From Culex pipiens pallens (taxonomy: Eukaryota; Arthropoda; Insecta; Diptera; Culicidae), in the NCBI RefSeq assembly GCF_016801865.2, contig NC_068937.1:128130117-128194116 (forward strand): DNA of 64,000 nucleotides, given 5' to 3'. Under the pieces are notes generated by a model that saw only the letters and a list, made by a program, of their open reading frames with translations, did not search any database and was not told where the DNA came from. Both the position numbers and the translations under genes were made by a program. Positions 44,901 through 56,929 of this stretch are shown here, in pieces; position 1 is the stretch's first letter; each line of letters opens with the position of its first letter.

Positions 44901-45442
44901 TAGTAGGCGGGTTGTAGGTGTGAGTGAGAGCGCGCTTCGCGCACAGTTATGTATGAAGTCATCTTCACAACTCTGATTTTTTTTTTAAATTATGAATTTT
45001 TAGAAATATTTTTTTTTTGGTTAAAATCTTATTTTGTAGCAAAAAAAAATCTAGTACTGCAAAACTCTAATGTCGACCAATCGTTATTATTTACATTACA
45101 AATGACAATCTAGTACTGCAGTTTTTTTGTAACTTGACACTTAATTGATTGTTGAGCAATGGTTACATTAAAAACTCTTATCTTATCTAGTACTGCACTC
45201 TTCGCATTGCTCCGAAACTTAATTTTGGTAATGAAATTGGTTTCACGAACTATTACAATGGTCACACAAAGGGGCGACCATTCCAGAGTTTCGGCAACCC
45301 TGGTGTCGAAAATTCCAGCATTTTCGCTCTCGTTTTCGTCAAGTGTTACGAAGCGTGTAAATTTGACGCTTTTAATAATATTTTGACAGAATAATTTTTT
45401 TGTTGGTGTAAAATTTTCAATGAAATTATTATTACAAATCCA
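41929..45442. other. Probable long intron or upstream DNA, no firm gene
   Basis: Mixed-composition DNA with many GAGAG and CACAC words. A frame at 43096-43286 lies between an acceptor (TTTTCGTTGCAG) and a GTGAGT donor and could be a small exon, but it is not recognisable. The 13-mer ATCTAGTACTGCA occurs at 45049, 45108 and 45185, and inverted at 43977. Nothing else was supportable. Confidence 0.4.
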
Positions 45443-45558
45443 GAGCAACATTTGAAAGGGGCGGTACGACATTGCTCTTACGGCCTTTCATTACACGCGT
45501 TTAAATGGGACGAAAGGCCGTAAGAGCAATGTTGTACCGCCCCTTTCAAATGTTGCTC
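45443..45558. mobile_element. 116-bp near-perfect palindrome
   Basis: Arms 45443-45489 and 45512-45558 match at 46 of 47 positions as reverse complements (GAGCAACATTTGAAAGGGGC at the outer end), with a 22-nt loop. It could be a recently inserted palindromic MITE or a hairpin RNA source. Confidence 0.9.
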
Positions 45559-48500
45559 CAGAAATTTAGTTTCGAAGTGATTTTCAAACACTATTCAAGC
45601 TGTATCTGTGTGTACGTGCGTTCAAAACGCTGAACACCGTTCGTTCGTCACTTCCCATCCCCGGACGTCACACAGACACACAGACATCTCCCATCCATGC
45701 ATGCAGATCAAAGTGTATCAAAAGTACAGCGAGAGAAAAAAAGCACACAAAAAAGAAGACCTCTTTTTTTATTGCGTCTTCCTTCACGATCATTACACAC
45801 TTTGGGAAACTGTAAATTTACATACAATGTCGTGGTGTGTTGGCCAGAAATACCCCGCTTGGCTAGTGGTGGAGACAACGACCACCGTCATCCGACCGAA
45901 GAAGCGACTCGCGGGCTAGTTTTATTGCCCAACATCTCCTCGCCCAAGTAGGCGTAGGGTTGACGCGGGCACTACTCGGCGATACCATGGTAACCCTACG
46001 GCTACTACGGCCGTGGTTTGTGTGGTAGTCGTGTAGGGTATTAGTATGCCCAATAGGTTGCCCAATTTTGGGATGGTTAGTAAGGGTTAAGGGACCTCTT
46101 TAAATTTTGTTAAAAGTTTTGAAAACTCTGATTTGCATCAGCCAAATAGCTTGAGCCGTCCTGCTTCGCAGTGAAGAAGACGAGCGTTGGTTTTCTTCTT
46201 ACATAACGCTAATGCTACGCACACCCGATTAGTAGTGGTTGCGCATACCATTCAGATGTTTAAATATGTGGGTTTGTTGACGTTGGACGAGTTAGTTTTT
46301 GTGCGAGTATGCGCCTTTGAAGACGCTACCAATGTTGGGTTATCGTGAGCGCGTACTTGGTGAAACTTGTAGCTACACGACGGCGATGTTTACTCAAATA
46401 GATTATTCAGCTTGGAGTAGTTCGTAACATAGCGGGGTTATCATGGAAAATGTTGGGTAATCACACCAAAATTGCTCGGTTCTGTAATCTTTACCCTTTC
46501 AGAACAGTAAATTCTGTCAAGTTGCCCAATCCTATTCAACAGAAGCAGCTTAAACACAATTATCAGTAAACGGGTTTAAACGTGTACGTTTGACAGCTCG
46601 ACCTCGGACTCGGTTCAAAACGGTATTTTTTTCTCAAAGGCGTTAAAACTTTTTTAAAGATTGTTCATGTTTAGCTCACACCCAATTCGATATGCAAATT
46701 TTAAAGCGCGCTCCGAAACCTTTCTACACAGCTGACCGCTATCCGGTAGCCTGGTTCCTCGGTTCCAGGTGTACAAAGAGAGCGTGCCGAAATTACCCGC
46801 CGTACTCGATCAAAGCAGAACGATAGTGCGCCTTTCCTTCGATCTGGAGTTTCGCTTTCGCGAACTGGCACATATGCCACTTTGCTCTTCTTTTCAAAAC
46901 AGCTGCGTAAAGTTTCTTGCCCTGGCGCTGTACTCGAAATTTCCATTATTCGGAATCAGCTGGATACCGGTCTGTATACCCCCCTCGCGGTAGTCTAGCA
47001 GCTGGATATGGCCCTTAACACGAATCCTGTTTTAAGGGGCGAAGGGATCAATATTTTTTGTTGTTTGAAATAAGGGGGAAGTTTTTTTCCCGGTTGTGCG
47101 CGTGCCAACTCATTAAAAGTGTCCGTTAGTCATTAAGGGCGCTGATGATATGCGTCCTTTGAAAAGGGGTAACTTCACACCTTTTATTGAACAATCTTGG
47201 CGCGTTTGACGTCTCGATTGACAGCTTCCGAGTGCAGCACAGTAAATCAAATTCAGTACAAGTAGCTTCTTCAGCTCGGATTAAAGGGTCAAGACTGTCG
47301 TAATCGTGTCCCGCTTATCAAACCACAGTTGAAGTCGCTACCGATAAACCTCAACCTCCGACTCTTCCTCAGCGGGGCTTCGTTATCGCCACCGCCGTGC
47401 ACTGTCCTGGTTTCATCGCAACCACAACAGTAACGGCCGACCCGCTTGAACAAAGAAACTGATAGGAGGACGAGGAAGGCAGTGTCATGCGCGTGACTTT
47501 GCCTTATTTCTCTCCGTTTTGCTGTAGTAAACAATTTTCAGCAATTCGTCGTCCAACGGACTGGACTGGGCGGCTGATTAGATGTACGTTGGTTTAGAAG
47601 TGACCGTCACTCGTGAAAGAGGACGGACTTCCGCGTGACGAAACTGTGCGGTTGGGATATTTTTGGAACTGGCACGCGCCACTGGCGCGGGACTGGGCTG
47701 ACACACTTCAATGTGGGTGAAACCGGTTACGAAGGAGTGGGCCTGACTTTTTCTTGACTGGGGTTGGATGAGTTTGACAGTTGAAAAGCAACCCGTTCTC
47801 ACTACCCAGTCCAGACAAAAATGGTTGAAATCGATATTTCGATTATGTTTACCTTCCGCTTCTGATGCATTCGAATTGTAAACAACGCAAGGTTCACTGG
47901 ACGCAACGCTGGTCATAAAAGCTTACGGTGTTTATAAATACTTGTTAAAGGCTCGAAAGAAAACAACAAACCATACACTCTCACCGATATCCCCTCATAA
48001 ATATAAATTTTTCCCCTCCTACTCCACATTCCTCGTCGGATAACGATTTGTTTTCATTTACGACCTTTGGAACGCGCCCCTTCCTCTCCGCCATTAGCCC
48101 ATGTTCCGTCCTTCTCCTTTGTCCTCTATCATTCCATGACAATGTCACTTAATAACATGTACCAATTTTCCAGATTCACACAGAAACAGAAGTAAGAAAC
48201 AGAACAGTTTTCGTCGGTCGGTAGACAGACAAACAAACAGACACAGACATATTAGCCTCCATTAGCGCTCGTCTTGTCTCCTGTTGAGTTTCCGCTTCTT
48301 GCGACTTGCCTTTGCTTCTCTTGAACCTGTCTTCGGGCTTGCACGACGACCATTCCGAGGTGACTCAACCAAAGAATCGCGTTGCACAAGCACTCAGACA
48401 CGCACACACAAGACTAGCACAGAAGTCGACTTGAAAGAAACCTGGAGGGACCCCCGGGTGCAAGGCTAAACCGTAAAGATCGTACTAAGGACGCTGCATA

Positions 48501-48786
48501 CGACAGTTGCAGGCAGTCCAGTGTGTACGAAGGACACTTTAGAAGTTTAGAAAAAATTGGTATTAAAGTTTGATCGCTTGCTCGGTCGAACTAGTGTATA
48601 CCAGAAACACGCGAACGAGGGCCTCTCTGAGTGACACATTTCAGAAGAAAATTTCACGCGTCGAGTTCAATCGTAGAGTTGACGAGATCCGCTGGACTGT
48701 CCCGTTCTCGAGACTGTTTACCGATATCGTAGCTCTTGCGTGAAGGTACCTAAACCCTAAACCCCCTTGTCTTGCTAAACTATAGG
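45559..48786. other. Probable intron upstream of Gln-rich exon
   Basis: No coding exon recognised. Short inverted words (CGTAGGGTT / AACCCTACG) occur at 45950-46004, promoter-like CAGACAGACAAACAAACAG at 48222-48240, and several GC-richer patches at 46700-47900 with no conserved frame. Confidence 0.4.
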
Positions 48787-48805
48787 TACTAGGCCAGCCC
48801 TCAGT

Positions 48806-49348
48806 ATGTCTGTCCCTGTACGCTGCTATTCTGTCGATACCATGAACAACAACGGCATTATCGACCAGCAACAGCACGTCGGCAGCACCATCGGCAGTGG
48901 CAGTGGCAACTCCAGCCATCATCATCTTCCAATGGACGCAGACGTCGTCGGGTGCGGTCGTCAGGTATCGGACGAGATGCAACAACAACAGCGGATGTTG
49001 TTAGAGGGCCGGCTTGGGACACCGGATGCTGCTGATGCAGTTCTTATGGAGTCGTCGGAGGCTTCGTCGTCGTCGGTAACGATGGCGGCAATGGCTTCGA
49101 TGACCACCAGCAATGGCAGCCACTTCGCCGGAAGTGGCCAACAGGACCTGGCCGCCGGTTGCGGTGGTGCCGCGGCCAAGTCGCCATCCCCACAGAAACA
49201 ATCACCACAATCGTTTCCATCATCATCATCGCAGCAACAACAACAGCCCCCGCAGCAGTCGTTCGAGCAGATGATGGCCCAGCTGAGCGAACTGCTCGCG
49301 CTGGAACCCAAGTACCAGCCGAACCTCTACCTGCCCCAGCAGTCATGC
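48806..49348 (+). CDS. Gln/Ser-rich protein, first coding exon, unrecognised
   Basis: A 181-codon exon begins with ATG at 48806. It sits 20 bp after a likely acceptor (GCTAAACTATAG, ending 48786) and ends at a strong TCATGC|GTAAGT donor in phase 0. The protein start is low-complexity: Asn, Gln, Ser, Gly and His tracts, a Ser-Pro-rich stretch (KSPSPQKQSPQS) and a poly-Gln run. The more structured end is FEQMMAQLSELLALEPKYQP, possibly an amphipathic helix. Codons favour G/C at the third base, unlike the surroundings, which supports real coding. Such N-termini are common in insect transcription regulators and RNA-binding proteins, but no family was recognised. The remaining exons must lie beyond 49348 and were not found in the window. 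Confidence 0.7.
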
Positions 49349-49793
49349 GTAAGTACCGCTCCAAACCATTTCTTCCTAAAAATCATCCATAACTCAATAC
49401 CATACCGCACCGTCATTATTCCGCTGAAGTCGCGTGCCAAGGTTTCGCTTTCCGTCGGTTCCGAGGAGTAGCCGTGAATTGCAGCGGCACGAATTAGGTG
49501 GTCATTAGCTGCGCCTAATTACACTTGATGAAAAGCGAAATCTTCACGCCTCCGGCAGTCTTCTCCGAACCGGTTAGGGCTTCGAAATGAGCTATGCTAC
49601 CTCTTTGCTAACGTATCTTGGTACTTTTGACAATTTGTCGATTGCAAACTGCACTGGTTTGACGTTTGCTGAGGGTGTCAAAAAGTTTGGTTAAGGTCGG
49701 ACTTCAAAATGAAACGTCAAACGAGATTTTTATTAATAAACGAAAGAAAAACGTCAATATTCGAAGAAGAATAGCTCAAATTTGCATATTTTG
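49349..49793 (+). other. Start of intron after Gln-rich exon
   Basis: Ordinary intronic-looking DNA up to the second assembly gap. No exon seen. Confidence 0.5.
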
Positions 49794-49893
49794 NNNNNNN
49801 NNNNNNNNNNNNNNNNNNNNNNNNNNNNNNNNNNNNNNNNNNNNNNNNNNNNNNNNNNNNNNNNNNNNNNNNNNNNNNNNNNNNNNNNNNNNN
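49794..49893. other. Assembly gap (100 N)
   Basis: Exactly 100 Ns, real length unknown. It directly abuts a copy of repeat family A, a likely cause of the assembly break. Confidence 1.
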
Positions 49894-50400
49894 TTATAAA
49901 TTTTAGATTTTTTCTTAGTACTAATTTAAACATGAGCAACTCTCTACGAAATCGGCCGATTTCGACCATTTTTTTGTATTTTTTTATTTGGCTCAAACTT
50001 TGTGGGGGCCTTCCCTATGACCAAATAAGCGATTTTGTGTCATTGGTTCACCCATACAAGTCTCCATACAATTTTGGCTACTGTCCATACAAAAATGATA
50101 CGTACATATTCAAATAGCTGTAACTTTTTAGTGAATTTTCTGATCAATTTGGTGTCTTCGGCAAAGTTGTTGGTATTGTTGAGGACTATTGAGAAAAAAT
50201 AGATACACGAAAAAAAAATTGCAGATTACTCAATTTCCCAAAATTCCCTTCTTTTTTTTTGATTTTCGAGATTTTTTTATATGTTTTAGAGGACAAAAAC
50301 CCACAACTTTTGAGCCATAGAAAAACATAAAAAAATCTGCCGTCGAGTTATGAATTTTAAAAAAATGTTGATTTTTGGAAAAAATCTGAATTTTATGCAA
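49894..50400 (+). repeat. Interspersed repeat, family A, copy 2
   Basis: Inverted relative to 1-505. The shared core reads IWLKLCGGLPYDQ in both, followed by the conserved TCTTCGGCAAAGTTGTTGGT-type segment. Its left end is lost in the gap. Confidence 0.8.
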
Positions 50401-51117
50401 AAACAATTTTGACGTTACTTTTTAATGTAAAACTGAATTTGCAATCGAAAAGTACTTTACAGATTTTTTTGATAAAGGGCTCTGTTTTCAAGATATAGCC
50501 ACCGAAACCGGTAGCCGGCAGTGAAATTATGAGAAATTATCACAGCCAAAAAACTTGAATTTTTGAGGGCAAGAAATTTTTGCAGTTGAACATTACCTCT
50601 TTTTCAATTTAATTTTACCTTGCTCTATGTGGAATAAGGCAAATAAGCGAATTACACATAAAAAGGTGTAATTTTACACAGTTTTTTAACATTCCAACGC
50701 CCAAGGCTCCAAAAAAGTTGGAACGGTAACTTCAACTCAATGATTCTCGGGCATAACTCAACCAATCAAGATGATTCTTCTTTCCAGTGATCTGTTAGGA
50801 TGTCTAGATGATTCTAGAATTTTGCAGAACTTAATTTGATCAAATCTGCAATTTTTGCGATCAAAACCATCGTTCCAACTTTTTTTTTCGCGTGTACAAA
50901 AAAGTTCGCCAAAAATTCCGCGGAAGCAGTCGTTCAATAATGTAATGATATCGGACAAAATTCGTTGATCTGTTGAACTAACGATTTTCGGATTATGGTT
51001 GTATTGACCATTGTTGCGAATCGAGGAACTACTGATCTTTTGACGTAAATGGTCATTTCTTTTTAATATCGCGATTTCTATCCTATTTGTATATCAGTTC
51101 ACATTTTTTTATTGTTT
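50401..51117. other. AT-rich repeat-like DNA, no gene
   Basis: 50690-50890 contains AAAAAAGTTGGAACGGTAAC and, inverted, CGTTCCAACTTTTTT, distantly like the MITE at 35281, so it is probably a decayed relative. No gene was recognised. Confidence 0.45.
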
Positions 51118-51129
51118 TTTGATAGAAGT

Positions 51130-51382
51130 CTGTCCCGCCCGTGTGGATCAATCGGACCGCGCACTGGACTCACAATCCAGAGGTCGCCGGTTCGAATCCC
51201 GCGGAGGGCGCTCTAAAATTCTTTGTGTAAATATGGGTATTCGGCGCCGTCGCTCCGTGCCATACTTTCATACACTTAGGAGCCCAGGGCGGCGAAGTCC
51301 TTGTATCTAAAAAGGAAGACACTAGTGGTTGGTACTAGCAATGGTGGCCGACAGCTATAAAGTCAACTTCGTTTTTTTTTCG
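51130..51382 (+). mobile_element. tRNA-derived SINE with perfect 12-bp target duplication
   Basis: The 5' head is tRNA-like with A box (TGGATCAATCGG) and perfect B box (GGTTCGAATCC, 51189-51199). The anticodon-like loop reads CTCACAA, but acceptor and T-stem mismatches rule out a functional tRNA. The tail is T-rich. TTTGATAGAAGT flanks both ends (51118-51129, 51383-51394). Confidence 0.93.
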
Positions 51383-51477
51383 TTTGATAGAAGTAGTACT
51401 GCAACAGTTAAAGGAACGTTTAGTTTTGAACATTAAGTTTAGAAGATTTTAAATTAAAATATAGATTTTCAATCCAA

Positions 51478-51740
51478 AGTAGTTAGCAAATGAATATTTG
51501 GACTTAAATTAATAATTGAACATTTTGGACTTATGAATAACACACAACTGTGCATTTATTCTAGAGTCAGATCCATACAGCGTCAGTGTTTATTTGGTCG
51601 AAGTGTATTAATTCATTGGCAGATCTGATTCTAGTTGTAATGTACGACAAGACTACTGACGGACGTGACAGGACGAGGGCCCAGTTTAGAGGTTTCAACA
51701 TCAACTATGTGCGGCTGGATCACCCTCCCAAAAAAAAAAA
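51478..51740 (+). repeat. A-tailed interspersed repeat, copy 2
   Basis: About 255 bp nearly identical to 33480-33740 in the FNTB intron, ending in a run of A. Shared words include GTCAGATCCATACAGCGTCA and GACGGACGTGACAGGAC. Confidence 0.85.
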
Positions 51741-53054
51741 ATAAATATAATAAGACTTAATAAAAAAGATTTAATAAAAAAAATTAGTTTTTTTTACATC
51801 TGTTTCAAATGACAAATCGAATTTGCAATTGGATTTTGAGATAAAGAAACTATAAATTTAATTTTATCAGTTTTTTGGTTTTTGAAATTTTTAGTTTGAA
51901 ATCTTTATAAAATTTCATTTAATTTTGTCCAACAAACATGGAAGATTGGACCTTTGGTTGCCGAGATAGCCCCCAATTTCCTAATGCCATTATCTCAGCA
52001 ACTGATGGTCAACATTTTCTTTGATTAAAAGTGAAACTTGACATTTTGATTTTTTTTAACTCAAGGCTAACATTTCAAAAGAACCTAATATTACGTTCTT
52101 TTTGATTGCAAATTTGATTCTTTATAAAAAAAACATTAAAAAAATTGAATTGAATTTCTATTTTTTCCATCGAATACCATCTAAAAACTATATGCTTAAT
52201 TTTTCAGAATAGTCATCATCAATATATACAACTTTGCTGAAGATCAGATCGATTCACGTACCATTTATGTATGGACACATAGCAAAAAATTGTGTAAATT
52301 TGGACGGTGTATTTTGGAAGGTTGAATTTAGACTGAAAAAGTGACATTACACCAGAAAAGTGCTAAAATAACACATTATAAATAAAATTACACATTTTTT
52401 CTGACATAAAATATGTACCCCTTCCCAGATATAATATTTCCACGTTTTTTTAACTGTAGCTGCTGCTGCTAAATTGTTTGGAAAAAACCGACAAAATCAA
52501 GTTCATATTTTTTCTATCAACAATTAGCGATTAAAAGCTCAACAATTCCACCAGATGACGCGAAGCATCGAAGTATGACGATTAGAATTTTCCCTGTGTG
52601 GTGACATAAGAATGAAAATTTTAAATTTAATTTACAGTTCTTAGAACAACATTTGAGACAAATATTCAAGTAGTACGAGTGTAAACTTTTTGCCCTCTAT
52701 AAATTAACACAATAAAAAAGATTTTGAAAAAAAAATATTTTGAGAAAAAAATATCTTGAAAAATAATATTGTGCTAAATCATAGAGCATTAAAAGTTTAC
52801 ACAGAATCAGCTCGAAATTTTTCTCAAAAGTTGTTTTGAACTCTGGAATTTAACAAAACAGAATTCGCATACATAACCTCAAAGGGCGAAAATTTCAATC
52901 GACATACTTCGCTCTCACAGAAAAAAAATGATGATAATATTACATCTGGGAAGGGGTACATATTTTGTGTCAGAAAAATGTGTCACTTTACCTCTGAAAA
53001 TGTGTAATTTTACCACTATTCTGGTGTAATGTCGCTTTTTCAGTCTAAATTGAG

Positions 53055-54620
53055 TAGAGCGTCTAATTTCCCGTCCCGAGAAAAAAAATCCCGGGATTTC
53101 CCGGAAAAAAATATTTCCCGTTTCCCGGGAAATTTATAAATTTCCCGGGAATTCCCGAAATACAAGCGGTAGAATACATTTTCATACCTTTTTGGTATCA
53201 ATCTTTTGAAATCATAAAAAATATTTATTAGAGAATCTAATTAGATTTTATTCATTTCAATCTACTGTTCATATTGAACTAATCAGCTTATCTGTAAATT
53301 TCATGTCAAGGTTTAATTCAGATAATATTTTTTTCTGAAGCATTCACAACTAGAAATATTGTTTGCTTGTATGTTGGGCAGCAAAAATTACGCTATAATG
53401 GAATGAATATTAACGATTTTATTTTTGAAAACGTATTCTAACGATTTTTTTTGTTATACCATTTGAAAACAAGATGTTTCCCTTTCTATAAAAGATTAAA
53501 ATTACCTTGACCTTGATTTACCTTGACCAAATTGGATGACAATTGAATTTATGAATTTATTTTTATTTATTTATTTAATTTATGAAGCACGTCAGCTACC
53601 AAGGGCGTAAGAGGGTTAAATATGAAAAAATATCGTTTAATTTAAACCACTTTTACACTATGAAAACTATTTCAATTTAATTAATTTAATAATGAAATAA
53701 ATGAAACCATGAAAAATCATTAAAAAATAACTTCGCATCATATTAAATTTTATCAAAGAATGCAACCATATTTCAAAAACTCACTTCAAATATTTGAAAA
53801 CTTAAAGGTGTGATTTCATAAAATAATGTTTCAAGTAAAAAAGCGCTGGAAATTAAGGCAAATTCAATGATTGTCTATTATTTTCAAGTTGAAAATACTT
53901 GTTCTGGAATAAGTTGTTTGCCATGAAAAATATTATTTCTACATGTTTTTTTTTTATTTCAACTTCATGGTCACCAAGACAAATTTTAAAGCAATTTTAT
54001 GGTTGTTGATTATAGATTTTCACTGTCAAAACACGTTAATTTAAAAACTAGGTAGGGGAAATATACCCATTTTAATCACTCTAAGCCGTTCGACCAATTC
54101 TCATCATTTTTGCTGTTTTCTCTATTAAATCAACATTTTCAGATGTATCAACAATGGAGAGTTGTTTGCTCACTTTTATTTGAGCTATTCTTTACTTTGG
54201 AACAGTCAAAATCACTTTATGAAAGCTGTAATTCATGATCAAAGTGCTGATAGGCCAATAATAGAAATAGGCTGAGAAAGGGTATAGTTTCCCTACTTCT
54301 CAACAAAAACTACTAATAATTTTTGTTTTTGATTTGGCACGATTTGAAGACAGCATAAAAAAAATAGAAAATTAATATATTTTCTCAAAGTTGCATGATT
54401 TTTTACAAGCAGTCAAGACGTTAATTGATCCTCACATTCATTTTGAGCATTAATGTTGCTGTTCTATACAATTTTATTGCAAAATATTAATCAGAAACAA
54501 AATCAGAATAATTTTCGTTAAATTTTAAATTTCCCGGGAATTCCCGGGATTTCTCGGGAAATTTGTTGAAAATTTCCCGTTTCCCGGGAATTTTGTAACC
54601 CCGGGAAATTGGACGCTCTA
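53055..54620. mobile_element. Non-autonomous hAT-like element, 1566 bp
   Basis: Termini TAGAGCGTCTAATTTCCCG and its inverted partner (CGGGAAATTGGACGCTCTA) are flanked by a perfect 8-bp direct repeat, AAATTGAG (53047-53054, 54621-54628). An 8-bp target duplication is the mark of hAT elements. Sub-terminal DNA is rich in TTCCCGGGAA words on both sides. The AT-rich interior has no transposase and carries a smaller element at 54052-54296. Confidence 0.92.
54052..54296. mobile_element. MITE nested in the hAT-like element
   Basis: TAGGGGAAATATACCC at the left and GGGTATAGTTTCCCTA at the right are inverted repeats. The body is about 245 bp without a frame. It is the third layer of this nest. Confidence 0.75.
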
Positions 54621-54702
54621 AAATTGAGGTAAAATTACATCATAAAAGAGGTAACCTTCCAAAATTACACCTTCCAAATTAACAATTTTTTTTACTGTGC
54701 TG

Positions 54703-56929
54703 TTCTACTACTCAACGCTAGGTGTCGCATGACGTTTGGCTCTTGAACGCCAATCCTTCAAACGCAAAGACATTTGTATAGAATTGATTCTATAGGAGGT
54801 CTAATAAACGAGTTCATTTTCGAGCATAAATAACTTTAATTTACTAAGAAGTTTAAATAGTCCTCAAATTAATGTTTGTTTTATGATATCTTTAATTTGA
54901 TTTACTTTTTGAGTTCCTGATATGTAAAATATGTAGGTATTTAAAGTAACGTTAATATCGGCGTTAACTTTAATACAGTTCTATTAATCCTTTCCGTGCC
55001 TCTCTCTCCCTCTCGCGCAATCTTGCACCCCTCTATAACCACTTCAGACCACCCCGAGCTTAAGGCAGATGAGCAGGCCGCTCTTTCTCAGAGCTGGCTC
55101 AGTCGGTCAGTTGTAACTGTAGACTCGCCGCTGGTGGTGCATCGCATTTCAAATCTCGTGTTTTTTTTTTTCATTCGTTCGCGAGTTGTGAAATATTGTG
55201 AGTTATTTGTGGCTGCATTTTCCACCGCCTCCAGGCACGCGAAATTCAGTGAACCGTGAAAAAGTAAATAGTTACAACCTCCCTGAAAGTGGTTTAAACT
55301 TTTGGACTGCGTTGCAGTGAAAGTGGTTTGGTGCATCAATTTTCAAAAAAGGATAGCTGCAAACAATTCTTGATCAGGTCAGCATTGAAAATGGTTAAAA
55401 ACAAGTGCCAACTTGGATTCTAAACGGTTTCATAACCACACAGAAAAAAAAAAAAACAAAACAAAACAGTTCTGAGCGAACCAAATCGATCGATGATTTA
55501 TTGGAAATAATTTAACGTGCACTTGGTTGGAGTGTTGCCATAACGACCTTGACAGTGGACGGTGCGGTGTGAGGTGGCAAGCAAAACATAAGTGACAGCG
55601 TGCTGATGTAAACAAATCGTTGCTATTTTTATAAAAGCAATGATGTCGATGGTGGAGGAGGAGTCGTCAATATAGAGAGAGGTGGAGAGAAAAGTTCGGG
55701 TTTGACTGCTAAATTTCGATCGTGCACGTGAATATCATTAACTGGAATGTTTGTGGAATACTATAGAGGTCAAAGTGATTAAATTTGGGCACTTTTATTT
55801 TTATTCATTTCAATCTCAACAAACGTAGATGTAACTCGTACTTTTTTAGAAATCAAATAGAAAGTTTGAATTTTTTTAAACAGTTTTAGATTTTTTGTTT
55901 TGTTTTTTTTTTTGTAAATCATTTAGATTATATTAGGGTTATTTTCGCGATGCTTATTGTACAACAAACTATTCTGTATTTTTGTTTACCATTTTAAGTT
56001 AATTGAATAATTGCTCTTCACATTCATTATTTGTAGTAGATGTTAAAATAATGTTTTAGGCCTGATTTCCCTAGAAAAATATTTTTAAAAGAAAAATGAA
56101 AAATAATTTTGAAAATTTCCTATATTTTTTCTAAGAAACTCTGAAGATTGGACCTATGGTTGCTGAGATACAGCCACAGATTTTCAATGTCAATAAAATG
56201 AACTGTCCTTAAATTTCAGACCTTTTCGATGAAAATATTGTCAAAACTTTTAATTCAAGTCCAACCATTTTTGCCCTTGCAGGCTTGTAATCAGGTTTTT
56301 TTTTGCATATTATGAAAATTATTATGAATTATGAAAATTTATTTACAAAAATCTTTAAAGAAAATTTACCTCTCTTCACTTGACAAGTGATGACGTAAAA
56401 AAATACAGACGTTTCGCTTCAACTCCTTCTCCAAGCTGTCGTCAGCAGTTGCTGTCGATGCTATTTCCGTTCAGTACAATCATCAGAGATAGTGTTTCCA
56501 GTACTCTTCATAAACAAGTATATCACTTCGATTCGAGTGTTGACGTATGTTTACCAGGCTCACTTTAGTTGGCTGAGCCCTGAACGTCATTCCCGCTGGA
56601 CCGAGATTTGCCAACGAGGCTCACACGTGACTGAATCTCGTTTGACACTCCTCTACTTAGCTCGAAGACCTCCTTCAAAGTGTTATTGATAGTACTTAGT
56701 TAGCTTCCAGAATAGCGCGTGTGTGTGTGCGCGCTCAACCTGTTCAGGAGTGACTTTTTTGTTTTGACAGCGCCTAGATTAATTGAGCTGATTAGGTTGA
56801 CCATCAAAGATCAATCGATTCGCTGTGCTACGACCTGCGCCCAAGTTGTCAATATTTGCTCAACCTTGTTTTGCTCTGTAGAAATGGTCCAGCGACGGAA
56901 AACAGACGCACTGCTCTACTATAACTCAC
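54703..56929. other. Non-coding DNA with promoter-like patches
   Basis: A TCAGTT initiator-like word at 55107 with a near-DPE GGTGC at +28 lies in a GC-richer patch (55000-55260). 55700-56350 is AT-rich and empty. Frames of 60-107 codons at 56380-57042 do not look real; the last is antisense to the exon at 56930. Confidence 0.4.

Larger units (their letters stand above)
52278..54702. mobile_element. TIR element split by a hAT-like insertion
   Basis: The left terminus (AAATTTGGACGGTGTATTTT at 52296) recurs inverted near 54650-54690. A second inverted pair lies inside: about 115 bp from 52325 (CTGAAAAAGTGACATTACAC) matches 52935-53050. The right arm is interrupted by the element at 53055-54620. 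Without that insert the element is about 850 bp and has no coding frame. Confidence 0.75.

Noticed and set aside
51131..51204. Functional tRNA with a CAC-like anticodon
   Set aside because: Acceptor-stem and T-stem mismatches, a non-tRNA body and a 12-bp target duplication show it is a SINE head.
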